A stretch of 64,000 nt of DNA from Euryarchaeota archaeon UBA605 (GCA_002504905.1 DATY01000024.1:3210-67209); one strand, 5' to 3'. Positions 8,475-18,388 are shown, counted from the stretch's first letter. The notes: generated by a model from the sequence alone, not told the origin. Numbers and translations: made by a program.

Positions 8475-10946
8475 TCAATTATCATCTTTAATTTCCGCGT
8501 CCAAGATGTCCTCGGATTTATTTCGTAACCATATTGTAGCGGCTACAATTACGATGAGTAGAGACGAAAATAAAAATCCATACATGAAAATTGAGTTAGA
8601 CGATTTCTCAACTGTTGGCGAATTATCTACGTTAAATGCAGGGATTTTACTTTCGTCATAAATAGGTCTGACCATAACTAAGTCGAATGATGAATCTTCA
8701 TCGAAGAAGTCGGAAGGAGGAGCAGGGTCTAAGTCGGAGTAACCGTCGAATCGCAATGGTACTTCGAAGGTTCTCTGTTCGCTAACATCGAGTGTGAGTA
8801 AAACGTCAAAAGTGTAGGGTACACGTGGCTCCATAAATTCTGACCCTGTCAAAACTCCGGTGATTGGAAGAGATATTGCAGTACCAGTGACATCGAATTC
8901 AGTCCATGCGTTCCAATGTTCCGGTTGGATGTCTAATACGATGTAAATTGTATCGCCAACTAGAGTTCCTTGACCTTGCGCATCATCATTTCCATCGGAA
9001 CCGAGATCCACATTTGGCCTAATTTGAGCAACTTGTGCGGTATCAGTGTCCCAATCAAGAGAACTGAATGCAATCTGCATTTCGTAAGTTCCGTTTGGAA
9101 CCCAAACATAGTGCCTATCATCAGTTGCATAAGTACCAAAAGTGCTAGTAGGGCCATTATTGAAATGACTCCATTCTCCTTTCCAAGCATGTCTGAGCTG
9201 ATCAGTGCTGAGCTGCAAACCTCGTGTATCCATGATGCCTTCATAATGTTCGTAAGCGTCCCAAACCGTAGCTTCCGGGTAATCCAAGAAACCGTCTTCA
9301 TTAGGATCTCGCATTACCTGAAGGGTCCTTGCAAGTGCTAGAGCTCTATCTGTATCGACAAGTCCGTGACCAACCCTCCAATCGTGACATCTGTTTGTAT
9401 TTTCTGAGACATAGCAATCTTCTGGAACATTGTCACAACTATCATCATCATTGCCTTCTTCACATGAGTTTCTTAGAATTTCATAATGCGAGGTTAGTTC
9501 CAGAATCAATTCAATTTCATGTACTCTCGACTCATTCCTAGTCTCCCAGTCTTCGAATTGTAAGCCCTTTGCCGGCTCTTCAAAATACAGACTCTCACTC
9601 TCGTCATGATCTTCGATTTGATAATCAGCAACTCCTAATGATGGAGCGGCCGCTAAAAGGAGAGTCGCAATTCCTCCGATATGTGGAGTTGCCATACTTG
9701 TTCCAGATATTGCCATGTAGTATAGATCACCTTGGGTTCGAGTTGAAGCATCAATCGCTGTAGCTCTAGGGGCTGTTGCCCAAATATTTCTACCAGGAGC
9801 CCCAATATCTGGCCAGGTATGTTGTTGTGTGGTCCATCCTCTACTAGAGAAAGAAGTAACTGCATTACCGTCATGAGTGAGCGCAGCTACTGATATTGCA
9901 GAAGGTGTATTTGCATATACATTGGTCCGTAAATCATTTTCCGATTCTTCACCGCTACCTCCACTGTTTGAAGCAGCGAAAATAACAGCAACATCATTTT
10001 CATAGGTTAGCATATCTGTAAGAAGTGTTACTGCATTGGAAGGATTGTAATCTCCATTTGTGCCCCACGAATTAGAAACTACTCGAATATTGTACTCATT
10101 CAAACCAGGTCTACTGTGCTGGTAAGTCCATTCTAAACCTTCTACTGCTGCAAAGATAGAGGCCCCATCACCTGTTCCAAGCGCAACTATTGTCGCGCCC
10201 TTGGCGGTACCCAGCCTTCTACCTCCAGAAGCGTCACCATTTCCTGCTATTGTCCCGCCAACATGAGTTCCATGTCCACTAGACGTATCAGAATTACAAT
10301 TTGGTGCATCTACCCAGGCGAGGCCAGTCCATTTGGCCGACCAAATCAGTTTCTCTCCAGTCCACGGCTCCCCACAATCAAAGTCTGGATGCTCACCATC
10401 AATTCCTGTATCAAGATCAACAGCAGTAGCTCCTTCTCCATCATATTCTTTTAGCGAAAGATCAGCTTCTGTCTTTAGAACTCCATCGGTCCCTATTATC
10501 GCTCTATGCCATGCCAGGCTGGCATTTACCCATCTGACTGTTTCATGCATCATAGATTCAGTGTCATTTTGATCTCCCGGCAGATAAAAGTGCTCAATAG
10601 GCACGTTAAGCTCCATGTGTTGCACTATTGAAAAAGTGGACAATCGAGATATTTCTGATGCGGTTCCAACGATTAGGCCGCCGTGTAGGACAGACATCTC
10701 AGAAATCATTTCGATACCCATGGATTCCAGAGATTGCCAAACTGAACTATCTTGTTCATTTGAAAATTGAATAATTACTTCTATCTCATTTTGGGACTCC
10801 AATTCAGAAATTAATTCCACACTCATTTTTGACATATCTGGTTGAATACTATTACTAGCATAAGCAATGGAACCCGACATGGAAATGACCAATACTACCA
10901 TTAACAGTGCATTGACCCTTGTATCTGCTACAGATTTATGACTCAA
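8475..10946 (-). CDS. Secreted, membrane-anchored subtilisin-like (S8) serine protease
   Basis: About 823 residues from a TTG start at 10946, chosen because GGGAGGGGTGG (complement of 10953-10963) lies six bases upstream; an in-frame start at 11015 is possible. Order: signal peptide, inhibitor-I9-like propeptide region (~30-120), then an S8 catalytic domain. The triad is Asp in DTGIDGEHPD (~179), His in HGTHVGG (~228) and Ser in SGTSMATPH (~417), with the oxyanion Asn in AASNSGG. A long beta-rich C-terminal region follows, ending in one hydrophobic helix and a charged tail. The enzyme should degrade proteins at the cell surface, consistent with peptide scavenging. It is upstream of, and co-directional with, the Asp-box lipoprotein gene. 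Confidence 0.88.
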   Translation of the reverse strand: MSHKSVADTRVNALLMVVLVISMSGSIAYASNSIQPDMSKMSVELISELESQNEIEVIIQFSNEQDSSVWQSLESMGIEMISEMSVLHGGLIVGTASEISRLSTFSIVQHMELNVPIEHFYLPGDQNDTESMMHETVRWVNASLAWHRAIIGTDGVLKTEADLSLKEYDGEGATAVDLDTGIDGEHPDFDCGEPWTGEKLIWSAKWTGLAWVDAPNCNSDTSSGHGTHVGGTIAGNGDASGGRRLGTAKGATIVALGTGDGASIFAAVEGLEWTYQHSRPGLNEYNIRVVSNSWGTNGDYNPSNAVTLLTDMLTYENDVAVIFAASNSGGSGEESENDLRTNVYANTPSAISVAALTHDGNAVTSFSSRGWTTQQHTWPDIGAPGRNIWATAPRATAIDASTRTQGDLYYMAISGTSMATPHIGGIATLLLAAAPSLGVADYQIEDHDESESLYFEEPAKGLQFEDWETRNESRVHEIELILELTSHYEILRNSCEEGNDDDSCDNVPEDCYVSENTNRCHDWRVGHGLVDTDRALALARTLQVMRDPNEDGFLDYPEATVWDAYEHYEGIMDTRGLQLSTDQLRHAWKGEWSHFNNGPTSTFGTYATDDRHYVWVPNGTYEMQIAFSSLDWDTDTAQVAQIRPNVDLGSDGNDDAQGQGTLVGDTIYIVLDIQPEHWNAWTEFDVTGTAISLPITGVLTGSEFMEPRVPYTFDVLLTLDVSEQRTFEVPLRFDGYSDLDPAPPSDFFDEDSSFDLVMVRPIYDESKIPAFNVDNSPTVEKSSNSIFMYGFLFSSLLIVIVAATIWLRNKSEDILDAEIKDDN

Positions 10947-11035
10947 TTTTAACCACCCCTCCCATTCTGATATAGAGTACGCATATACTTCGGAATTTAC
11001 AATAGCATAAAACATAAACAGTATCTGTGTGTAAA

Positions 11036-12070
11036 TTATTTATCCCAATTATTGTTTATAATATTCGGGATAGTATCAATTAATGTTTCATCAATAGATT
11101 TCCATTTCATCCCCAAATCTTTCTCAGCGGGGCTTGCATCCCAATATAATTTATTTTTTAGGTGCCTTCTCGCCCAGGAAATACTTACTCTTGGATGAAA
11201 TGCACTGACTATCAATGCAAAGTAGTATGGTAATTGTCTAAATGGCCACTTTCTTTTTGGATATTCTTTTTTTAGAATTCTAGAGACATCACTCCACATC
11301 ATTTCACCTGCAACTGTCAGATATCTCCCACCATTTTCCCCCATCGTTAAGGCTCTTACATGAGCTTCTGCAACATCTCTAACATCAACAATACTAATTT
11401 GCATAGGTAACAATAAAGGCAACTCTCTATTCACTAACATCATAATTATTGATAGAGAACCTCTCAAATGTCTTGGTGAAAGAGGAGGTCCAAATACCAT
11501 ACAAGGGTGAATTGTAACCATTCTAGGTTTTTTTGCACCCCCTTTTTGACGATGCCAATCTCTAACAACCATTTCAGCACTATATTTTGCCAACCCATAT
11601 GGATTATTTTCTAAAGTAGCATCTTTTGCAAATGTTTCTGTAGTCAAGACATCACCATCATTCCAATTTTCTGGACGAATAGCAGCAGTTGAAGAAGTAT
11701 GAACAAACCTTTCAACAGTGCCACATTTTTCTATTGCTGAAATAATATTTTTTGTACCAATCACACTAGGATCAACAATTTTTTCTTGAGCGTTTCTTGA
11801 CCTTATAATGACTACAGCAGCCGTGTGAATTACATCCGTCGCTCCATTAATCGCCCGGTTTACACTATCTTCATCAAATAAATCCATTTCCACAATTTCC
11901 AATGAACCATCACCAGTGATTTTCATATTTTTTAGGTGTTCAACCCGCTCTTTATCTCCAGAGTCTCTAACGGTGGCGCGAACTTTTTTTCCTTTCGACA
12001 ACAAATTTGCCACAATATGACTTCCGATGTATCCACTAGCGCCAGTGACAACCACACACACTTCGCTCAT
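11036..12070 (-). CDS. NAD(P)-dependent epimerase / dihydroflavonol-reductase-like SDR
   Basis: 344 residues from the ATG at 12070 (MSEVCVVV), which puts the dinucleotide motif at the very N-terminus; an upstream in-frame start at 12094 is less likely. The Rossmann motif TGASGYIGSHI and the extended-SDR active site (catalytic Ser in HTSSTAA, then Y-x3-K in NPYGLAKYSAE) are present. The family oxidises, reduces or epimerises sugars, sterols or phenolic alcohols; the substrate is not evident. The gene lies 38 bases downstream of the MMPL transporter and may belong with the lipid or envelope genes around it. Confidence 0.82.
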   Translation of the reverse strand: MSEVCVVVTGASGYIGSHIVANLLSKGKKVRATVRDSGDKERVEHLKNMKITGDGSLEIVEMDLFDEDSVNRAINGATDVIHTAAVVIIRSRNAQEKIVDPSVIGTKNIISAIEKCGTVERFVHTSSTAAIRPENWNDGDVLTTETFAKDATLENNPYGLAKYSAEMVVRDWHRQKGGAKKPRMVTIHPCMVFGPPLSPRHLRGSLSIIMMLVNRELPLLLPMQISIVDVRDVAEAHVRALTMGENGGRYLTVAGEMMWSDVSRILKKEYPKRKWPFRQLPYYFALIVSAFHPRVSISWARRHLKNKLYWDASPAEKDLGMKWKSIDETLIDTIPNIINNNWDK

Positions 12071-12108
12071 ATTCCACCGTCCAAGATCACACACTTCGTC
12101 TTAACCAA

Positions 12109-14442
12109 TCATTCTTCTTCGTCAGAACGCTTTTTCGACAGCCAACTTGGAGCCCACCAATTTATATCGCCCATTAACTGCATTGTAGAAGGTACAACCA
12201 AGGCTCTGACTATACTTGCATCCACAGCAACACCCAATGCAAGCATAAAACCAAACTGCTTCATTATAACAACCGAAGAAATTCCAAAGGCTGAAAATAC
12301 TGTAATCATTACTAAAGCCGCAGATGTAATTATTCTCCCACTCTTTTGTAATCCAACCGCTACAGCCTTAGTATTATTTTTTGTACGCTCCCACTCTTCA
12401 TGGATTCTTGATAACATCAAGACTTCATAATCCATACTCAATCCAAATAGGATTGCAAATATCATTACAGGAGTAGTGGGATCAATAGGCTGGGGCGTAA
12501 AATTTAGTAATTCTGCACCGTTTCCTTCTTGAAAAATCCATACTAAAACACCAAACGATGCACTGACCGATAATACATTCATCACCAGTGCCTTTAATGG
12601 TAATACTACAGATCTAACTTGTAAGAAAATCAAGATATAACTAGAAATTAGAATGAATACTAATGCTATAGGCATATTTTCAGACACCGCATCTAAAACA
12701 TCCTGATTATATGCTGCAATACCGGCTACATGAACAACACTCTGAGCGCCAAACTGAATATTCTTACTTTCGAGTCCCCTTATACTGTTTACCACTTCTC
12801 TGGATTCTTTACTGGACTGCTCACCTTCTATCCCGACAATAATCAAAATCACATTATTGCCAACAGAACTTTCAATGTGATAATTTCTTTGTAATTCCAA
12901 AACATAAGATTCTTCTGAGGATAAATTCTCATCTTCGGAATTATCCCAAAAAGCAATAACCTCGTCCTGACTCATTGAAGAATTAAAGTGCGCATACGTG
13001 TATACATAACTAGTATGTTCAATAGTCATTATTTCTTTTGAGAAATCATATAATGTTCGAATATTATCTTCCGAAAACGGATCAACCCCTTCTTCTATTT
13101 CAAATACAATCTGAGCAGTATTACCAACATTTTCCGGCCAATAGACATCTGTCAATTCTAAACCATTTCTTGCATCATCATCAGGACTCAGAGACTTGTA
13201 TGTAACTATTCCCCAATCAGCTTGCAGAAAAGGAGATCCAGCAATTAACAATACCATTACCGCCGGCACCAATACTGATAATGGGCGTTTCATTACACTT
13301 TCAGCAATCCAAGACCAAAAACCGTCTTCTTTTACCGTGTCGGTCATTGAAAACGGGACCTTCAACGAGTTTATTCTATCTCCCAACAAAGACAATATTG
13401 CCGGCAAAAGAAGTACGGATGAAATCAAAGCGACAAGAGTGGCACATATACCCCCCCATCCTAATGAAGGTAAACCAGTGTTTTCGAAAAATAACATTCC
13501 CATCAGTCCAACCATCACAGTCATAGCGGAGAAGAAAATAGCTCTTCCAGCAGTTGCACTAGTCATTGCAATGGCAGTTTTATGATCTCTTCCTCTGCGT
13601 AACTCTTCTCTAAATCTATTAACTATGAACAGCGAATAATCTACACTCAGACCAATACCCAATAATGAAACAATATTATTTGCATATGTAGTAATGTCAT
13701 CAAAGACATAGGTCAAACCTGTAACAATACCAACCGCAGCAATTACAGTATACACGCCAGTCAAAACAGGTAATCCAGCAGCAACAAGACTCCCAAAGAC
13801 CAACAATAAGATTAGTAAAGTAAGAGGGGCCGAAATCAATTCTGCTTTGATTAATTCTTCTTCAAGAGTCAAATCAAATACAACATCAATTGCCAGATTT
13901 CCTGTGACCCATTTTTCCATTCCCTCGGGGGCATTTTCTGGTAATTCTAGATCTTCTATAGTCTCTTTTAGCAGAATTTTCGAACCATCTCTGTCTAAAT
14001 TCACCTGTAACCTTATTCTAGACCAAGACTCATCAATCGTACTAATCAGATTCGATTTATTAGCTTCATTGGTGAACCACGGATAATCTATTGATACATC
14101 TTCATTATCTCGAAAAATTTTCACTGTTTCTTCCATAGCAAATCTAATTTCAGAATCACTAGAATTTCCGGTTGGATGGTGAAATAGGACATAAAAAACC
14201 TCGTAAGAAGACTCATTTTCATCAGAAAATCCAGTGGCGATAGCTTCCCATCCATAGACGGACTCTAAATCTCCCTCGCCAAAACCTTCGATATATTTCG
14301 GTTCTAAAGTAATTAATCCGGCGAGCCCTACCCCTAAAAGTAAAGTAGCAACCAAGACTACCTTCGCATTATCATAAACAAAACCACCAATTTTGTAGTA
14401 CAACCTATCTTCTAAAACTGAAGGGTCGGTAGTTCCTTCCAT
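12109..14442 (-). CDS. MMPL/RND superfamily membrane transporter
   Basis: 777 residues with the two-fold RND architecture: one N-terminal helix, a large extracytoplasmic domain, a block of about five or six helices, then the same pattern again. Each helical block has family signatures (GLSVDYSLFIVNRFREE in the first half, GLSMDYEVLMLSRIHEEW in the second), whose Asp and Tyr residues belong to the proton-relay region. MMPL proteins export lipids or other hydrophobic molecules. A well-placed TATA-like box lies upstream at 14479-14488. The neighbouring epimerase and geranylgeranyl reductase make an envelope-lipid role plausible but not proven. Confidence 0.85.
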   Translation of the reverse strand: MEGTTDPSVLEDRLYYKIGGFVYDNAKVVLVATLLLGVGLAGLITLEPKYIEGFGEGDLESVYGWEAIATGFSDENESSYEVFYVLFHHPTGNSSDSEIRFAMEETVKIFRDNEDVSIDYPWFTNEANKSNLISTIDESWSRIRLQVNLDRDGSKILLKETIEDLELPENAPEGMEKWVTGNLAIDVVFDLTLEEELIKAELISAPLTLLILLLVFGSLVAAGLPVLTGVYTVIAAVGIVTGLTYVFDDITTYANNIVSLLGIGLSVDYSLFIVNRFREELRRGRDHKTAIAMTSATAGRAIFFSAMTVMVGLMGMLFFENTGLPSLGWGGICATLVALISSVLLLPAILSLLGDRINSLKVPFSMTDTVKEDGFWSWIAESVMKRPLSVLVPAVMVLLIAGSPFLQADWGIVTYKSLSPDDDARNGLELTDVYWPENVGNTAQIVFEIEEGVDPFSEDNIRTLYDFSKEIMTIEHTSYVYTYAHFNSSMSQDEVIAFWDNSEDENLSSEESYVLELQRNYHIESSVGNNVILIIVGIEGEQSSKESREVVNSIRGLESKNIQFGAQSVVHVAGIAAYNQDVLDAVSENMPIALVFILISSYILIFLQVRSVVLPLKALVMNVLSVSASFGVLVWIFQEGNGAELLNFTPQPIDPTTPVMIFAILFGLSMDYEVLMLSRIHEEWERTKNNTKAVAVGLQKSGRIITSAALVMITVFSAFGISSVVIMKQFGFMLALGVAVDASIVRALVVPSTMQLMGDINWWAPSWLSKKRSDEEE

Positions 14443-14478
14443 GAAAGCCCGAACTACTTTTAATATTAAAATAAGAAG

Positions 14479-14488
14479 TATATATGAT
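14479..14488 (-). promoter_or_regulatory. Putative TATA box for the MMPL gene
   Basis: The minus strand reads TCATATATAC. At the usual archaeal distance, transcription would start near 14459, about 17 bases before the ATG at 14442. The surrounding 85-base gap is strongly AT-rich and otherwise empty. Confidence 0.45.
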
Positions 14489-14527
14489 AATACAAAATTT
14501 ATTCAATGGGGAAATTAGACATCTATT

Positions 14528-15310
14528 TTAGCATAATTCTGCTACTGATTTTACAATCAAACTCGGCCTCTGCGCAGCCTCATTTGCATCCTCCAAAGTA
14601 GCTTCTCCTGACAAGACCAAAATTCCATGAACGCCGGATCTTTCAGCCATTTCCATGTCTGTGTATAACCGATCTCCTACCATTGCACATTTTTTGGGAT
14701 CTAAACCTAATTCCTGTATTTTATGTAATATCATTCCTGGATTTGGTTTACCGCAAATATGTTCAGGCTTCATGCCTGTAGTCGCTTCAAATAGCGCGAT
14801 GTAGGCGCCCGTATCAGGCAAACCTCCATCTGGCGATGGGCAAACGATATCTGGATGACTGACAACTAAAGGGACCCCTTTGTGTAAATTTATTGAAGCC
14901 TCAGTTAATTTATCATATGTTATTTCAGTATCATAACCTAATACGACGTATTGAGGATTATTTGACGAAGTATTTACTCCTGCTTCTTCAAGCATTTCCC
15001 TCATCCCCATTGTTCCTACTAGGTAGGTGTCTGAAACATTATTCTTCGAAAGCCACGCTAATAAATCGTGAGTTGATAGCAAAATATCTTCTTCTTTTGC
15101 GGGAACTCCCATGGCTTCTAGTTTTGAGAGATATTGTTTTACTGATTTACTTGAATTATTAGATAAAAAGAATCTTCGGATACCCTTTTTTTCAATCCTA
15201 TTTAAGAAATCCACAGCTCCATCTATCATTTTATTCCCCATGTAAATAGTACCGTCTAAATCTAGAAAAATGGCATCTATTCCATTCAAATCTTTCCCTA
15301 ATTTTTCCAT
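14528..15310 (-). CDS. NagD-like HAD-superfamily phosphatase
   Basis: 260 residues, typical of the NagD / p-nitrophenylphosphatase class of haloacid dehalogenase hydrolases. Motif I is DLDGTIY (nucleophile and acid Asp) near residue 17, motif II Ser is in FFLSNNSSKS, and motifs III/IV are in GKPNPGM and VGDRLYTDMEMA. The C2-type cap lies between. Such enzymes remove phosphate from small sugar or nucleotide phosphates; the substrate is unknown. The geranylgeranyl reductase gene ends ten bases upstream, so the two are likely one transcript. Confidence 0.88.
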   Translation of the reverse strand: MEKLGKDLNGIDAIFLDLDGTIYMGNKMIDGAVDFLNRIEKKGIRRFFLSNNSSKSVKQYLSKLEAMGVPAKEEDILLSTHDLLAWLSKNNVSDTYLVGTMGMREMLEEAGVNTSSNNPQYVVLGYDTEITYDKLTEASINLHKGVPLVVSHPDIVCPSPDGGLPDTGAYIALFEATTGMKPEHICGKPNPGMILHKIQELGLDPKKCAMVGDRLYTDMEMAERSGVHGILVLSGEATLEDANEAAQRPSLIVKSVAELC

Positions 15311-15320
15311 AACATTAACC

Positions 15321-16700
15321 TCATGGTAACAATAATGTTTTCATTAAAAACCAAGGACTCCAAAGCATTTTTTGGGTTTCTTTACTAGCAATCATTTCAG
15401 ACATCATTTTCCCGATCTCTTCTTTCTTTGATGCTTTTTTGACGAACCAATTTGTGAGTAATTTCCATTTCATAACTCTTTGTAAAGTTTTTGAGTTCTT
15501 TAATTCAGAACCTAACGCATCCCACAATTCATTCATGTAATCTATTGCTTTTTCTTCAGTAAAACCATCGGCGTGAAGATCTTTATCAAAATGCTTCGAA
15601 GTCAATTTTGCCGACAGTAAAGCATTACCTATTCCTTCTCCACTAAATGGATCAACCAAGCTTGCAGAATCTCCAACACACATTGCACCAGCCATTGCAA
15701 TCCTTCTGGGTTGGAATCCTCCAGGTGGATTTTTTCTAGGGGAGCCGAATGGTAATTGCCACCCTCTTTCGGAACCCGGAACCAATGTTGAGTTCGCAAA
15801 CCTACCCTTAAACCGAGGGTGTTCCTCAATAACCCATTTTTGTATTTTCTTGAGTGATTTCTTTTTACTCTTTTTTAGTTTTCTATGTTCGGAAATCAAC
15901 ATTCCAATTCCAACATTGACTCTATTTCCTTGCACCGGGAAAAGCCAAAAGTAACCTGGCAAAACCTCGTCAATAAAGTGTATCTCAATTGGGCCTTCTT
16001 CTCCTCCTAAACCTTCAACATTGTCCCAATATTCGCGATACCCTCCACAAAAGTGATCATCATCTCTGTGTGGCTCATTATGTAATTCAGTAATTACTCT
16101 TGAGACCGGACAATTGTAACCACCAGCCCCAATAGTAACCGCAGAAGTAAAAGTCAACTCATCATTACCCGATCTTCTTCCTCCTACACTGCCTCGAATA
16201 CCCTTGATTTTGTGGCCACTATTTTCTTTTTCAAAGATTATTTCATGTACAGAAAAGTCTTGTATTACCGCCCCACCATTCTCTCTAACTATTTCCTGAC
16301 CTCTCTGGAACATCATGTAATCGAATTGCATTCTTGGTAGAGCATATCCCGATTGTAGACCCATTTTCTCATAAGACTCCTTCGGCAGCATGACTCTAAC
16401 TTCAGAACCATTTGCACTACCAAAAACAATTGAATCTACAACATAGTGAGGAGTCGACTCAATCATATCAAGAACTCCTAATTCCTTCACATGAGATAGA
16501 GATTTACCTCCTACAGCATCTCCACAGATCTTGTCTCTGGGCCAAGTTTCTTTCTCCAATAAGAGAACTTTACACCCATTTAAGGCATTGTAAGCTGCAG
16601 CAGCAGAGCCCCCCGGACCTCCACCAACAACAATCACGTCAAAGTGAGTATTTGAATCTGGAATTTCCCCCGAATCAATAGGTTTTTCCCACGCGCCCAT
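15321..16700 (-). CDS. Geranylgeranyl reductase family FAD-dependent oxidoreductase
   Basis: 459 residues. An N-terminal FAD-binding fold shows GGGPGGSAAA at 27-36, KICGDAVGG near residue 60 (family-specific region), and the second FAD motif CVGDSASLVDPFSGEGIG in the C-terminal half. Archaeal members saturate the double bonds of geranylgeranyl chains in membrane lipids (digeranylgeranylglycerophospholipid reductase); others act on chlorophyll or quinone precursors. Here lipid saturation is most likely. The C-terminal ~100 residues are helical and basic, in keeping with membrane association. It is upstream of the NagD-like phosphatase. Confidence 0.85.
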   Translation of the reverse strand: MGAWEKPIDSGEIPDSNTHFDVIVVGGGPGGSAAAAYNALNGCKVLLLEKETWPRDKICGDAVGGKSLSHVKELGVLDMIESTPHYVVDSIVFGSANGSEVRVMLPKESYEKMGLQSGYALPRMQFDYMMFQRGQEIVRENGGAVIQDFSVHEIIFEKENSGHKIKGIRGSVGGRRSGNDELTFTSAVTIGAGGYNCPVSRVITELHNEPHRDDDHFCGGYREYWDNVEGLGGEEGPIEIHFIDEVLPGYFWLFPVQGNRVNVGIGMLISEHRKLKKSKKKSLKKIQKWVIEEHPRFKGRFANSTLVPGSERGWQLPFGSPRKNPPGGFQPRRIAMAGAMCVGDSASLVDPFSGEGIGNALLSAKLTSKHFDKDLHADGFTEEKAIDYMNELWDALGSELKNSKTLQRVMKWKLLTNWFVKKASKKEEIGKMMSEMIASKETQKMLWSPWFLMKTLLLP

Positions 16701-16742
16701 ATTATCGCCGAAACTTCCGAAGCGTACTCAGGAATTGAACAT

Positions 16743-17099
16743 ATGCCACAGGCTATATTGGAAACCCACCTAGCATTGCCCATGGATGACACGCTATTCA
16801 TAGTTCAAACAACGCTTAGTGGAGACCTAAATGATGCAGAAGTCGGAATCTGGGCTCAATCAATTATTGATTCTAATTTGGCTGCTTGTGTACAGATAAA
16901 TAAGGGAAGATCTGTTTACAGGTGGAAGAGTGAAATAATGAGTGAGCCGGAATGGTCTATAAAACTCAAAACAACAAAATCAAAAGTTAATCTGTTAATT
17001 GATAAGATAAAATTAGAACACTCTTACGAAACTCCTGAAATATTATTTTGGGCGGTTGAATCTACTGAGGAATATTCTCAATGGGTTAAGGGTGAGTAA
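16743..17099 (+). CDS. cutA: Divalent-cation tolerance protein CutA
   Basis: 118 residues, or 105 if the ATG at 16782 (MDDTLFIV) is used; the shorter form matches the usual CutA length. AGGA at about 16730 and a TATA-like ATATTATC near 16699-16706 favour 16743. CutA motifs are present: LAACVQI, then the core strand V-Y-R-W-K, and LKTTKSK followed by the conserved HSYETPEI segment. CutA forms a compact trimer linked to copper tolerance in bacteria, but its archaeal role is unclear. The next gene begins three bases after the stop. Confidence 0.88.
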   Translation: MPQAILETHLALPMDDTLFIVQTTLSGDLNDAEVGIWAQSIIDSNLAACVQINKGRSVYRWKSEIMSEPEWSIKLKTTKSKVNLLIDKIKLEHSYETPEILFWAVESTEEYSQWVKGE

Positions 17100-17102
17100 T
17101 TT

Positions 17103-17786
17103 TTGTCTAGAACTGAGTCGTATTTTAAATTGGCAAAAAAAGTCCCTACTACTAAATGGAGTTCTAAGGACCCAATGTCAACTAAACCTAAAATTAATAC
17201 ATTGATGATATTAGTTATTGGATTGTGGATATTTGGTACGGGTGATGCGGTAATAATTGCGGCAGGGCTTGGAGTAGCTCCTTGGACAGTCTTGGCACAA
17301 GGCATTGGTGTCCAATTTGATTGGACAATCGGTCAAGCGACATTTTTTATTAGCGTAGTCGTGCTTTTTTTATGGATCCCGTTAAGGGAAAAACCGGGGA
17401 TAGGCACAATTCTAAATGCAATTTTAATCGCATTAGCAATTGATATCATGGAACCTTTCCTTCCTCATCCAGAGAAATTAATTTATCAGTTAATTCAAGT
17501 TTTATTTGGAACAATATTGGTAGGAATAGGTAGCGGTTTTTACCTAACTGCGAACCTAGGTCCTGGACCGCGTGATGGATGGATGACAGGTCTCCAAAGA
17601 ATCACCAACATCCCAATAGGCAGAGTCAGAACAACAATTGAAATAATTGCATTACTAATTGGCTGGAAACTGGGAGGAATATTTGGAGTAGGTACAATTA
17701 TTTTTGCAATTTTAATAGGCCCTGTAGTCGCCCTATTTCTACAACTAACGGATAGAATATGGGGGACCAATGAAACAATTAGTTAG
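17103..17786 (+). CDS. YczE/YitT-like integral membrane protein
   Basis: 227 residues with about five hydrophobic helices. Conserved features of YczE-type proteins are visible: GLGVAPWTVLAQGI after the first helix, and GPGPRDGWMTGL in the middle. Function is unknown; relatives often sit beside transporters or regulators. A TTG at 17103, three bases after cutA, preceded by GGTGAG, is taken as start; the ATG at 17175 (MSTKPK) would drop a 24-residue polar leader. The last four bases overlap the stop region of the convergent Lrp-type gene. Confidence 0.72.
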   Translation: MSRTESYFKLAKKVPTTKWSSKDPMSTKPKINTLMILVIGLWIFGTGDAVIIAAGLGVAPWTVLAQGIGVQFDWTIGQATFFISVVVLFLWIPLREKPGIGTILNAILIALAIDIMEPFLPHPEKLIYQLIQVLFGTILVGIGSGFYLTANLGPGPRDGWMTGLQRITNIPIGRVRTTIEIIALLIGWKLGGIFGVGTIIFAILIGPVVALFLQLTDRIWGTNETIS

Positions 17787-18253
17787 CCGAGAGATTTAGC
17801 AAAACCATCAAAACTGTAAAATGAAACTAAAGTTTGAGTGTGACCAACTCCATTAATTTCAGACAATTCATCTAAGATCGAATCTCCTAAATTAGCCATA
17901 TCTTTGGCTACTACTTCTACAATAAAATCCCATTGACCCGTGACTATATGGCACCCCACTACAAAAGGCATTTTACAAATTTCTTCAGCCACGAATCTTC
18001 TATCAATATCTTCTCTCTGCCCTGCCCAATTTGCAAGAATAAATCCATGTAAGGGCCAGCCCAATTCTCTTCGATTAATTTCAACAGAAAATTTATTTAT
18101 TATCCCTCTCTCTTGTAATCTTTTAATGCGATCATGAACAGTGACTCTTGGCATATTCAAGGCATCAGCAATTGCTTGTGTAGTTGCCCGAGAATCATCA
18201 TTGAGCATTTTTAGTATACCGGAATCTTTTGCATCTAACTTTGAGAATGGCAT
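17783..18253 (-). CDS. Lrp/AsnC family transcriptional regulator
   Basis: 156 residues with the two-domain Lrp layout. An N-terminal winged helix-turn-helix (about residues 7-60, recognition helix in MPRVTVHDRIKRLQERGII) is followed by a RAM ligand-binding domain with ...GQWDFIVEVVAKDMANLG. Lrp proteins sense amino acids and usually control amino-acid metabolism and export. This one is transcribed divergently from a sulfur-amino-acid PLP enzyme and an RhtB-type exporter, the obvious candidate targets. A candidate operator lies between its TATA-like element and its start. Confidence 0.9.
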   Translation of the reverse strand: MPFSKLDAKDSGILKMLNDDSRATTQAIADALNMPRVTVHDRIKRLQERGIINKFSVEINRRELGWPLHGFILANWAGQREDIDRRFVAEEICKMPFVVGCHIVTGQWDFIVEVVAKDMANLGDSILDELSEINGVGHTQTLVSFYSFDGFAKSLG

Positions 18254-18262
18254 TATACGACG

Positions 18263-18282
18263 CTAAGACTATTCTTTCTTAG
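18263..18282. promoter_or_regulatory. Inverted repeat CTAAGA-N8-TCTTAG, candidate Lrp operator
   Basis: A perfect six-base inverted repeat (18263-18268 and 18277-18282) with an eight-base spacer lies just upstream of the lrp start. It is downstream of a TATA-like CTTTATGAC (minus strand, near 18290-18298), so it would overlap the lrp transcription start. This is where an autoregulatory Lrp site would be expected. Binding is inference. Confidence 0.35.
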
Positions 18283-18340
18283 TATTTCCGTCATAAAGTC
18301 GGTAGATTGATCATTCGCCGTCAAAATCTCGACATCTATT

Positions 18341-18349
18341 GTATATATT
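18341..18349 (+). promoter_or_regulatory. Putative TATA box for the PLP-enzyme/exporter operon
   Basis: GTATATATT lies about 45 bases before the ATG at 18389. Transcription would begin near 18370, giving a leader that contains the GAGG at 18382-18385. Confidence 0.5.
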
Positions 18350-18388
18350 CGCCGTTTAGTTGATTTGCTATCACTCATTCCGAGGCAT

